Source: Streptomyces sennicomposti (GTDB taxonomy: Bacteria > Actinomycetota > Actinomycetes > Streptomycetales > Streptomycetaceae). Taken from it: DNA of 64,000 bases. A model generated the notes under the pieces. The model did no database searches. It was given only the letters and a program-made list of their open reading frames with translations, and was not told the origin of the DNA. The stretch lies in assembly GCF_019890635.1 (NCBI RefSeq), contig NZ_JAIOAB010000003.1:62001-126000 (forward strand). Reading direction: 5' to 3'. The position numbers were made by a program, and so were the translations under genes. Shown one piece after another: positions 7,565 through 15,183 of this stretch. Within the stretch, counting starts at the first letter, position 1; every line of letters begins with the position of its first letter.

Positions 7565-8701
7565 TCAGCGGCCGTGCCGGCCGCCGGCCGCGGCACGCCG
7601 CCGGACCGAGAGGAACAGGACCGCCGAGCCCGCCGCCAGGACGGCGGCGCCGCCGACCGCCAGATACGGCGTGCTGCCGTCACCGCCGGTCTCGGCCAGG
7701 CCCGTGCCGCGCGCCGGGGCGCCCGCCCCGGTCCGGCCGGAGCCGGTCGCGGTGGCCCCGGCGGCCGGTGCGGGGTCGTCCGCGGCCACCGGAGCGGGGT
7801 CCGCGGCGGCGGCCGGGGACGGGTCCGAGGCCGGGGCGCCGGTGGGGTCCGTGGTGGTGGCGGGGTCGTCGTCGCCGTGGCCGTGGTGCTCGACGGTCGA
7901 CCTGCCGGTCCCGGCCTCGATCTGCCGGTCCGTCGGCGCGGAGGCCGCGGGCGCCGGTGCGCCGCCGCCGCTCCCGGTACCGCTCGCGCCGGTGCTTCCG
8001 GCGTTGCTCCCGCCGAAGGTCACGTCCGAGCAGGAGTAGAACGCCTCCGGACTGTCCGAGCGCTGCCAGACCGCGTACAGCAGTTGCCTGCCGCCGCGCT
8101 CGGGCAGGGCGCCCGAGAAGGTGTAGAAGCCGCCCGTGGCCACCGGGTCGGTGACCGTCGCGACCGGGTGCCGGAGATCCAGGTCGGACCAGGCCAGCGG
8201 CTTCGCCGGGTCGTAGCCGGGCTGGGTGATGTAGACGGTGAAGGTGCCCTTGTGCGGGGCGGTCACGCGGTACTTGAAGGTGTACGCGCCGCTTTTGACC
8301 GAGGTCGCCGGCCAGTCCGCGCGGGCCAGGTCGAGCCCCTTGAACTCCTCGTTGCCCGCGCTGCACAGCTTGCCGTCGGGGATCAGGGCCTGGTGCCGCC
8401 CGCCCGCGTCGCCGATCCGGATGCCGTTCCAGTCGTACAGGGCCTGAGTACCGCCGGCCGCGACCGCCGCCTCGCACGCCGCCGACCTGGGGCTCTCCGG
8501 GCCCTCCGCGTAGCACTGCGAGACCCGGCTGACCGGGTCGCCCATCGAACCGTGCGCGGCGGCGGGGGACGCGGCGAGCGCGGTCAGGGCGAGCGGGGCC
8601 AGCCCGAGGACGGCCGACGCGGCGGCCGTACGGCGGCGGGGCGTCCCCTGCCCGGACGCGGCGGAGGTTCTGGGGAAGGACGCCGAGGACACCAAGGACA
8701 T
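7565..8701 (-). CDS. Cell-wall-anchored AA10 lytic polysaccharide monooxygenase
   Basis: The 378-residue secreted copper enzyme would cleave chitin or cellulose oxidatively. The signal peptide ends PAAA, so His50 becomes the N-terminus; His50 and His150 (in TAPHKG) form the histidine brace of AA10 enzymes. The AA10 domain spans about 50-232. A Ser/Gly/Pro/Thr-rich linker follows, then LAETG at 335-339, a hydrophobic helix and an RRR tail. This is the sorting signal layout recognised by class E sortases in Streptomyces (LAXTG). Most LPMOs are freely secreted, so wall attachment is notable. The start ATG follows CAGGAG. Confidence 0.9.
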   Translation of the reverse strand: MSLVSSASFPRTSAASGQGTPRRRTAAASAVLGLAPLALTALAASPAAAHGSMGDPVSRVSQCYAEGPESPRSAACEAAVAAGGTQALYDWNGIRIGDAGGRHQALIPDGKLCSAGNEEFKGLDLARADWPATSVKSGAYTFKYRVTAPHKGTFTVYITQPGYDPAKPLAWSDLDLRHPVATVTDPVATGGFYTFSGALPERGGRQLLYAVWQRSDSPEAFYSCSDVTFGGSNAGSTGASGTGSGGGAPAPAASAPTDRQIEAGTGRSTVEHHGHGDDDPATTTDPTGAPASDPSPAAAADPAPVAADDPAPAAGATATGSGRTGAGAPARGTGLAETGGDGSTPYLAVGGAAVLAAGSAVLFLSVRRRAAAGGRHGR

Positions 8702-8951
8702 GCCGGAACTCCTGGGGAGGGCTCTGATGCGGAACGGGGCGGACGGGATCCCGTGGGTGATCAGAAGCTAGCCCGGGAGAACCGGGAAATCGCCTGCTGA
8801 GGGCGGGGGAGGGCGATCCTTATGGTCGCGTTAAGGAAGCGCTCAGGCTGTCCTCAGGAAGGCCGGCCGCGACGGCCCGTGCGCATCCGTCGGCGCCGTG
8901 GCGCGCACGCGTCTGTGTCGCCGGCGTCTCCGACGCGCACCGGGCGTGCGG
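8702..8951. other. Intergenic region upstream of the LPMO gene
   Basis: No convincing gene is seen here. The stretch must hold the LPMO promoter, reading leftwards, but no hexamer pair stands out clearly. Two short direct copies of a CTGAGG-type motif lie near 8845-8860. Confidence 0.4.
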
Positions 8952-9068
8952 GCAGGAAAAATCGCCGTCCACCCCGGCGCGCACGGCAGGGGAGCGGGAC
9001 GGCGACTGCTGGAACTCGTGGCGGTGACGTACGCGCGCGTGCGCCGCGTGGCCGTGCGTCACGACCGG
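8952..9068 (+). pseudogene. Possible GNAT acetyltransferase remnant
   Basis: Reading from 8952, the translation contains IAVHPGAHGRGAGRRLLEL followed by an Arg-Val-rich strand. This matches motif A of GNAT acetyltransferases (hydrophobic strand, HP, then R/Q-x-x-G-x-G/A and a helix). No complete GNAT fold surrounds it: upstream codons are Arg-rich noise and a stop follows within about 65 codons. It is therefore read as a decayed fragment; chance resemblance in high-GC DNA remains possible. Confidence 0.3.
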
Positions 9069-9367
9069 GTCAGCTGCCGCGAACGGCCGCTCTGACGCGT
9101 CTCATCGGCCGGCCTCCGTCATCCGTCCGGCCACCATGTGCGCGCGATGTCCTTGCGGACCTCAGGCCGCCCGGCGGGACGTTCGTCGACCACTTCCTCA
9201 CGGACCCGTCGGGTGTCCGTCTTCCTCAGGGGCTTCTGCACTGTCACACGGCGCATCGGTGCCTCCTTCGACGCCTACCGGGTTCCGTGTTCTCACGGAG
9301 GTAGACCTTTCGGGCGAGAGTTCCTCATCGGTGCGGGTCTGTCTGTGGCGGCTGTCACGAATCGGAC
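9069..9367. other. Intergenic region with no recognised gene
   Basis: No convincing coding sequence, RNA or mobile element was recognised here. It probably carries upstream control sequence for the methyltransferase. Confidence 0.4.
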
Positions 9368-9423
9368 GTCAGTGGCGGGCGTCACCCCGGGGCCGGTTGT
9401 CAGTGGCGGGTGTCACCCTGGGG
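9368..9423 (+). promoter_or_regulatory. Tandem RecA-NDp/PafBC-like promoter elements
   Basis: Two 25-bp copies, 31 bp apart, start at 9368 and 9399. The second reads TTGTCAGTG (9397-9405), eight bases, then CACCCT (9414-9419). This fits the damage-inducible consensus TTGTCRGTG-N8-TANNNT bound by PafBC-directed polymerase in actinobacteria, with one -10 deviation. The predicted transcription start falls on or next to the ATG at 9427. The first copy (CGTCAGTG, CACCCC) is weaker. Confidence 0.7.
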
Positions 9424-9426
9424 CGC

Positions 9427-10053
9427 ATGAGTGAACGGATCACGACCGACGGTCACGCGACGGCCTCGCCCCCCGTCGACTGGGACGCGCAGGCGGCCGT
9501 CTTCGACGACGAGCCGGATCACGGGCTGCGCGATCCGCTGGTGCGCGCCGCCTGGGCCGAGCGGCTGCGCGGCTGGCTGCCCGCACGGCCCGCCGACGTG
9601 CTCGACCTCGGCTGCGGCACGGGCAGCCTGTCGCAGCTCGCCGCCGAACAGGGACACCGGGTGACGGGCGTCGATCTGTCCGAGGCCATGATCGAACGGG
9701 CCCGCGCCAAGCTCGCCGGCCGTGACGCGGTGTTCCTGCCCGGTGACGCGGCCCGCCCGCCGGTGGGAGAGCGGCGCTTCGACGTCGTCCTCGTCCGCCA
9801 TGTGCTGTGGGCGCTGTCCGACCCCGCCGGTGCGCTGGGGCACTGGCGGAGCCTGCTGCGGCCCTCGGGGCGGCTCGTCCTGGTCGAGGGCGTCTGGGGG
9901 ACGGTCACGCCCGTCGGCATACCCACGGATCGGCTTCTCACTCTTCTCACCCCCCTCACGGAGCACATCCGTGTGGAACATCTGTCCGAGGACGTACGGC
10001 TGTGGGGGAAGGAGGTCGCCGACGAGCGGTACGCGGTGGTGGCCGGGGTGTGA
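9427..10053 (+). CDS. Class I SAM-dependent methyltransferase
   Basis: The protein has 208 residues. The SAM-binding motif I VLDLGCGTGSLS (about 58-69) is clear, followed by the acidic VTGVDLS (~80-86) and the later VLVRHVLWAL. The family covers small-molecule and tRNA or protein methylases, and the substrate is unknown. There is no Shine-Dalgarno sequence, and the upstream PafBC-like promoter would start transcription at the ATG, so a leaderless mRNA is likely. That placement suggests induction by DNA damage. Confidence 0.85.
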   Translation: MSERITTDGHATASPPVDWDAQAAVFDDEPDHGLRDPLVRAAWAERLRGWLPARPADVLDLGCGTGSLSQLAAEQGHRVTGVDLSEAMIERARAKLAGRDAVFLPGDAARPPVGERRFDVVLVRHVLWALSDPAGALGHWRSLLRPSGRLVLVEGVWGTVTPVGIPTDRLLTLLTPLTEHIRVEHLSEDVRLWGKEVADERYAVVAGV

Positions 10054-10144
10054 GGCCGGGGAGCCCGGCGGATTCCGCGGTTCCGGTGCGCCGGGGCGGC
10101 GGCGCGGCGGGGTGACGCGGTGGTGTCGCGGGGCGTCCGGCGGC

Positions 10145-11104
10145 TCAGGCCGGGAGCGTGGCCGTGGCCGTGGCCGGCCCGAGGTCGCGGAGGTACCGCA
10201 CCTCGCTCGCGCACCTCTCGTACCCGAACCACCTGTTGATCGCCAGCATCGGCCCGTTGTCGGTGTCGTTGCCGGTCAGCGCCTCCGTGTACCCGGCGGC
10301 GCGGGCGCGGTGCAGCGAGTCGTTCTTGGCGAGCTTGGCCAGGCCCCGGCCGCGGAAGGCCCGCGCGGTGCCCGTCATCGCCGTGACGTACCGGCCGGCG
10401 CCGTCCGTGCGGGCGGCGGTGAAGGCCGCGGGCCGCCCGTCGACCACCGCCACCGAGGTCAGCTCGGCGTCGAGCAGCGGATGCCGCCAGGTCTCGGCCA
10501 GCCATGCCTCGTAGTCGGTGATCTCGTAGTCCACGTCGCTCGGTTCGTCGGCGGTGGTCTCCGCGTCCAGTTCGAACAGCGGGCGCGGGTCGGCGGCGAA
10601 GTCCGAGCCGCGGCGCAGCTCCACGCCCGGCGGCAGGTCCCCCAGCGGCGGCAGCCCGCCGGCGGCCAGGTCGAGGCGGAAGAAGTGCGCGGAGCGGCCG
10701 GCGCGGTAGCCGTGGCGTTCGGCGAAGGCGCGGTTGCCCGGCTCGTCCAGCACCCAGGAGTGCAGCCGGCGCCCGCCGTGCGCGGCCAGGTGCTCCTCGG
10801 CGGCCCGCACCAGGGCGCTTCCCGCGCCGCGGCGGGTGTGCTCGGGGTGGACGTACACGTTGATGTTGCCCTGGCCCGGCTCGGGGCTCTGGTACGACAG
10901 GTGCACCTGCGCCGTGCCGATCACCTCGCCGTCGGCGACGGCGATCAGCGGCCGGTAGCGGGCGTCGGGGTGCAGACGGGTGAGGTCGTGGACGAGTGAT
11001 GCGGGGGTGGTCAGGCCGTACGGCATCGCGACGTGCCGGACCCGGGCGAAGCCCTCCAGGTCGGCGTGCGCGTCGGGGCGGAGTTCACGGACGATCACGG
11101 TCAT
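10145..11104 (-). CDS. Tandem GNAT-family N-acetyltransferase
   Basis: The protein has 319 residues with two GNAT modules. The first carries the acetyl-CoA loop in HPEHTRRGAGSALV (about 87-100). The second carries TGTARAFRGRGLAKLAK (about 249-265), with RGRGLA matching R-x-x-G-x-A. Double-GNAT proteins of this size are common in Streptomyces and include aminoglycoside- and peptide-modifying enzymes, but the acceptor cannot be read here. It is divergent from a small GntR regulator, which starts 72 bp away and might control it. Confidence 0.85.
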   Translation of the reverse strand: MTVIVRELRPDAHADLEGFARVRHVAMPYGLTTPASLVHDLTRLHPDARYRPLIAVADGEVIGTAQVHLSYQSPEPGQGNINVYVHPEHTRRGAGSALVRAAEEHLAAHGGRRLHSWVLDEPGNRAFAERHGYRAGRSAHFFRLDLAAGGLPPLGDLPPGVELRRGSDFAADPRPLFELDAETTADEPSDVDYEITDYEAWLAETWRHPLLDAELTSVAVVDGRPAAFTAARTDGAGRYVTAMTGTARAFRGRGLAKLAKNDSLHRARAAGYTEALTGNDTDNGPMLAINRWFGYERCASEVRYLRDLGPATATATLPA

Positions 11105-11175
11105 GGGGGCGCACGCTACGGGGGCGGCGCGGTCGGGCGCCTCCCATTTTCCGGCGGGTGCGCGACAATCGGCCC

Positions 11176-11544
11176 GTGACCTTGAAGATCCACATCGACG
11201 ACGGCGCGGCCCCCTACGAGCAGGTGCGGGCGCAGATCTCCGAGCAGGCCCGGTCGGGCGCGCTGCCGGTCGGCTACCGGCTGCCGACCGTGCGCGGTCT
11301 GGCCGAGTCGCTCGGGCTCGCGGCGAACACGGTCGCCAAGGCGTACCGGGCGCTGGAGGCGGACGGCGTGATCGAGACGCGGGGCCGCAACGGCACGTTC
11401 GTGGCCGCCGCGGGGCCCGCCTCCGCCCGCGAGGCGGCGAGCGCGGCGCAGGCCTACGCGGAGCGGGTACGGCGACTCGGCCTCACCGAGGACGCGGCCC
11501 TCGCCGCCGCCCGCGACGCCCTCCGCGCGGCCTACGACCAGTAA
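11176..11544 (+). CDS. YtrA-subfamily GntR regulator
   Basis: The protein has 122 residues. The winged-helix domain covers about residues 8-75 (APYEQVRAQISEQ ... LPTVRGLAESLGLAANTVAKAY, quoted in part). Only about 45 residues of helical tail follow, the hallmark of the short YtrA subfamily. Such regulators often control ABC transporters; none is adjacent, but the divergent GNAT gene is. The GTG at 11176 is the start that gives the typical short N-terminus, and no strong ribosome site is visible. Confidence 0.85.
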   Translation: MTLKIHIDDGAAPYEQVRAQISEQARSGALPVGYRLPTVRGLAESLGLAANTVAKAYRALEADGVIETRGRNGTFVAAAGPASAREAASAAQAYAERVRRLGLTEDAALAAARDALRAAYDQ

Positions 11545-11584
11545 CCCGCACGCGCCACCGCGCCCCGCGCCCCCGCCCCGCCCC

Positions 11585-12358
11585 TCACGCTCCCGCCGGC
11601 AGGCGGGCCGGGGAGCGGGTCACCGTGCGGCCGGCTCGGCGCGCCGCGGCGGCGAAGACCACCGCGTCCCGGACCGCCGCGCCCGTCGGGTCGTTGTTGA
11701 AGTACGCGTACACGTCCCGCTCGTCCGGCCAGGTCGTCGCGATCCGGTCCACCCAGGTCTCCAGCGAGCGGCGGCCGTAGTGCGGCCAGGCACGCGCCCG
11801 GCCCACGTGGAAGCGGACGTAGCCCCAGCCGGCGGTCCGCCACAGCGGCGTCACCGGGCGGCCCTGGACGTCGGCCCAGCACAGGGCCGCGCCCCGCGCC
11901 TCCAGCACCCCGCGCACCCGCGGCGTCCACCACGAGTCGTGGCGCGGCTCGACCGCGACCCGGGCGCCGGGCGGGAAGCAGGCGAGACAGGCGTCCAGCA
12001 GGTCCGGATCGGCGCGCAGCGTGGGCGGCAGCTGGAGCAGCACCGGCCCCAGCCGGTCGCCCAGCCCCGCCGCGCGCGTCATCAGGCGGTGCACCGGCTC
12101 CGCCGGCTCCCGCAGCCGTTTGACATGGGTGAGGAAGCGGCTCGCCTTGACCGCGATCACGAAGTCGGCCGGGACCCGCTCGCGCCAGGCCTCGAACGTC
12201 TCCCGCTCCGGCAGCCGGTAGAAGGCGTTGTTCAGCTCCACCGTGGCGAACGCGGCGGCGTACTCCTCCAGCCACAGCCGCGTCGGGCGCCCGGGCGGGT
12301 ACAGCACGCCCCGCCAGTCCTTGTACTGCCAGCCCGACGTCCCGACGAACAGGGTCAT
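11585..12358 (-). CDS. DUF72 family protein
   Basis: The protein has 257 residues and belongs to DUF72 (YecE-like), a TIM-barrel family of unknown function. Recognisable segments are VGTSGWQYKDWRG at the N-terminus, VELNNAFYRLP (~38-48), VKASRFLTH (~67-75), VAVEPRHDSWW (~132-142) and the C-terminal VYAYFNNDPTGAA. The ATG at 12358 gives the standard N-terminus. It has no signal peptide and is probably cytosolic. Confidence 0.85.
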   Translation of the reverse strand: MTLFVGTSGWQYKDWRGVLYPPGRPTRLWLEEYAAAFATVELNNAFYRLPERETFEAWRERVPADFVIAVKASRFLTHVKRLREPAEPVHRLMTRAAGLGDRLGPVLLQLPPTLRADPDLLDACLACFPPGARVAVEPRHDSWWTPRVRGVLEARGAALCWADVQGRPVTPLWRTAGWGYVRFHVGRARAWPHYGRRSLETWVDRIATTWPDERDVYAYFNNDPTGAAVRDAVVFAAAARRAGRTVTRSPARLPAGA

Positions 12359-12434
12359 ACGACCATCACAGCACCGGAGCACCGCGTAGGCACGGGACGC
12401 GCGCCCCGCCCGCACACCCCCGTGCGAGCGGCCG

Positions 12435-13529
12435 CTACAGGTACAGCCCCGCGTCCGCCCCCTCGCGCGGCTCCGGGAGCGCCGTCGGCGACGTGCCCCG
12501 GCGCAGCGCGTACAGCTCGGCCAGGGTGGCGCCGTCGCGGCCCACGCCCTCCTCGGCGCCCAGCCAGTCCACCGCCTCCCGGCGGGTCAGCTTCCCCACC
12601 TCGATCCGGGCCAGACAGCGGCCCGGCCGGACCACGGCCGGGTGCAGCCGCTCCAGGTCCTCGTTGGTGGTGACGCCGACCAGCACGTTGCGGCCCTGGC
12701 CGAGCAGGCCGTCGGTGAGGTTGAGCAGCCGGGACAGCGCCTGCCCGGCCGTGTGCTTGGCCTCGCCGCGGATCAGCTCGTCGCAGTCCTCCAGAAGCAG
12801 CAGCCGCCAGCGGCCCTTGCCCGCCGCGTCCTCCTCGCCGATCGCGATGTCCATCAGATAGCCGACGTCGCTGAACAGCCGCTCCGGGTCCAGGACGCAG
12901 TCCACCTGGCACCAGTCCCGCCAGGAACGGGCCAGCGTGCGCAGCGCGGAGGTCTTGCCGGTGCCCGGCGGGCCGTGCAGCAGCAGGAGCCGCCCCGCGA
13001 TGTCCTCGGGCGTCGTCTTCATCAGGCGCTCCATCGCGTCCGCGACCGGCGCCGTGTAGTTGGCCCGCACCTCCTCCCAGGTGCCGGCCGAGATCTGCCG
13101 GGTGGTGCGGTAGGGGCCGCGCCGGGGGGAGACGTACCAGAAGCCCATCGTCACGTTCTCCGGCTGCGGCTCGGGCTCGTCGGCCGCGCCGTCCGTGGCC
13201 CGGCCGAGGATCTTCTGCGCCAGCTCGGCGCTGGTCGCCGTGACCGTCACATCGGCGCCCCGGTTCCAGCGGGACACCAGCAGCGTCCAGCCGTCGCCCT
13301 CGGCGAGGGTCGCGCTGCGGTCGTCGTCCCGGGCCACCCGCAGCACCCGGGCGCCGTCCGGCAGCAGCGTGGCGCCCGGGCGGACCCGCTCGATGTTCGC
13401 CGCGTGGGAGTACGGCTGCTCGCCCGTCGCGAAGCGGCCGAGGAACAGCGCGTCGACGACGTCGGACGGCGAGTCGGAGTCGTCGACGTTGAGCCGGACC
13501 GGCAGAGCGTCGTAAGGGTTCGCAGACAT
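12435..13529 (-). CDS. DUF5925/AAA-type ATPase
   Basis: The protein has 364 residues. The N-terminal ~110 residues look like the actinobacterial DUF5925 domain. A single AAA module follows with Walker A GPPGTGKTSA (about 185-194) and Walker B LLLLEDCDEL (~240-249). A sensor-like VGVTTNEDL segment and an Arg finger-like VVRPGRC come after. A standalone AAA protein with its own N-domain suggests an unfoldase or remodelling role, but the target is unknown. The ATG at 13529 is preferred; a GTG at 13547 is an alternative. No adjacent partner is obvious. Confidence 0.8.
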   Translation of the reverse strand: MSANPYDALPVRLNVDDSDSPSDVVDALFLGRFATGEQPYSHAANIERVRPGATLLPDGARVLRVARDDDRSATLAEGDGWTLLVSRWNRGADVTVTATSAELAQKILGRATDGAADEPEPQPENVTMGFWYVSPRRGPYRTTRQISAGTWEEVRANYTAPVADAMERLMKTTPEDIAGRLLLLHGPPGTGKTSALRTLARSWRDWCQVDCVLDPERLFSDVGYLMDIAIGEEDAAGKGRWRLLLLEDCDELIRGEAKHTAGQALSRLLNLTDGLLGQGRNVLVGVTTNEDLERLHPAVVRPGRCLARIEVGKLTRREAVDWLGAEEGVGRDGATLAELYALRRGTSPTALPEPREGADAGLYL

Positions 13530-13662
13530 GCCGCCATGATCCGCCACCGGACCGCCCCACGCACCCCGTTTGCCTGCCGCGCGCCCCGTGTCGGCCCCGT
13601 CGGGGCGCCGAACCCGCCAAACCCTGTCCGCGACCCGATTCCCGCCCTTACTGTTGTCCTTG

Positions 13663-15084
13663 ATGGGACGTCATGGGTGGAATTCGGGGGCGGGGCGGTG
13701 GCGGCTCACCGCGCTGCTGGGGGTGGGCGCGGCCGCGCTGGCCCTGGTGGTGGCCCTGCTCAACGCGCTGCCCGGCGGCGCGAGCACCGAGGGCACCACA
13801 CGCGACGGGGCACGGGTGCACGGCACCCCGGGCGCGCCCCGGCACGCGGACGAGCCGTCCGTGGGCTGGGGGTTCACGCACACCCAGTTCAGCGCCGACC
13901 AGGGCAGCCCCGCCGCCGTGGACCGCGTCAAGGGACTGCTGGGCAAGGACGGCTCCCTCCCGCAGAACCAGGCGATCATGGGCTGGGGCGCCGACAACCC
14001 CGAACCGGTCGAGGGACGCTACGACTTCGCCGCGCTGGACCGCCGGATCGACTTCATGCGCTCCTCCGGCGCCACCCCGGTGATCACCCTGTGCTGCGCC
14101 CCGGACTGGATGAAGGGCGGCCGGGCCGGCGTCGACAGCACCGACTGGAGCCAGTCCGCCCTGGAGACCGCCCCCACCCCCGACCACTACGCCGACTACG
14201 CCGCCCTCGCCGCGACCGTCGCCGAGCGCTACCCGGACGTACGCCACTTCATCGTCTGGAACGAGTTCAAGGGCTTCTGGAACGACGGCGCCTCCCGCTG
14301 GGACTACGAGGGCTACACCAAGCTCTACAACCTGGTCTACCGGGCGCTGAAACGGGTCGATCCCCAGATCATGGTCGGCGGACCGTACCTGGTGATGGAC
14401 AGCCTCGACCCACGGCAGAAGGACAACGCCTCCACCGCGCTGCGCGGCGACTGGGGCGCGCTGGACCAGCGGGTCCTGGACGCCTTCGCCTACTGGAACG
14501 CGCACAAGGCCGGCGCGGACTTCGTGGTCGTGGACGGCTCCAGCTACACCAAGGACGACGATCTGCTGCCGGACGAGTTCGCCGCCACCGAGAAGTTCAC
14601 GGCCGTCGGACGGTGGGTGCGGCAGCAGACGCACGGCCTGCCCCTGTGGTGGGCCGAGTACTACGTCGAACCCGCCGACGGCAACGACGACCGCAAGGGC
14701 TGGACCGAGCAGCGGCGCGTCGCCGTCCAGGCCGCCGGGATGATCGCCATGGCCGAGGGCGGCGCCACCACCGGCTTCTACTGGAACCCGGAGGAGGAGA
14801 AGGGCGCCGACTGCCCCGGCTGCCTGTGGACGCCCACCGACGGCGCGGACGGCGGCCGCGCCCTGCCCATGTACGGCCTGGTCTCCCGCTTCGGCCGCTC
14901 CTTCCCGCCGGGCACCCGCTACGAGACGGTCGCCGTCGCCCCGGACGACGTGCCCGACGTCCGCGTCCTGGCGAGCGGGAAGACGGTCCTCGTGGTCAAC
15001 ACGCGAAACCGCCCGGTCAGCGCCCAGGTCGACGGCCGCCACTTCGAGCTGAAGGCGTACGAGGTGAAGTGGCTCGACCGGTGA
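13663..15084 (+). CDS. Secreted or membrane-anchored GH39-like glycoside hydrolase
   Basis: The protein has 473 residues. An N-terminal hydrophobic segment (about 15-36) acts as signal or anchor. The TIM-barrel has acid/base Glu201 in IVWNEFKGFW and a likely nucleophile Glu332 in WWAEYYVEP, as in clan A retaining enzymes of the GH39 (xylosidase/iduronidase) type. A small beta domain ends the chain. The ATG at 13663 has no ribosome site, but TACTGT at 13649-13654 is spaced as a -10, so the mRNA may be leaderless. It is convergent with an extracellular polysaccharide operon, suggesting it trims that polymer. Confidence 0.8.
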   Translation: MGRHGWNSGAGRWRLTALLGVGAAALALVVALLNALPGGASTEGTTRDGARVHGTPGAPRHADEPSVGWGFTHTQFSADQGSPAAVDRVKGLLGKDGSLPQNQAIMGWGADNPEPVEGRYDFAALDRRIDFMRSSGATPVITLCCAPDWMKGGRAGVDSTDWSQSALETAPTPDHYADYAALAATVAERYPDVRHFIVWNEFKGFWNDGASRWDYEGYTKLYNLVYRALKRVDPQIMVGGPYLVMDSLDPRQKDNASTALRGDWGALDQRVLDAFAYWNAHKAGADFVVVDGSSYTKDDDLLPDEFAATEKFTAVGRWVRQQTHGLPLWWAEYYVEPADGNDDRKGWTEQRRVAVQAAGMIAMAEGGATTGFYWNPEEEKGADCPGCLWTPTDGADGGRALPMYGLVSRFGRSFPPGTRYETVAVAPDDVPDVRVLASGKTVLVVNTRNRPVSAQVDGRHFELKAYEVKWLDR

Positions 15085-15180
15085 CCCCCGCCCGAGCCAC
15101 CGGACCGGCCCCGCCCGAGCCACCTGACCGGACCCCGCCCGAGCCGCCTGCCCCGAACCCGCCCGAGCCGCTCCCGCCCC
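15085..15180. repeat. Short direct repeats between GH39 and flippase genes
   Basis: About four imperfect copies of a ~24-bp unit built on CCCGCCCGAGCC fill the gap between convergent stop codons. The effect on termination is unclear. Confidence 0.6.
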
Positions 15181-15183
15181 GCG

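Noticed and set aside
8822..9304. 160-codon open frame in the gap after the LPMO gene
   Set aside because: Arg/Gly/Pro-rich with no domain; only a short GNAT-like motif in a different frame looks meaningful.
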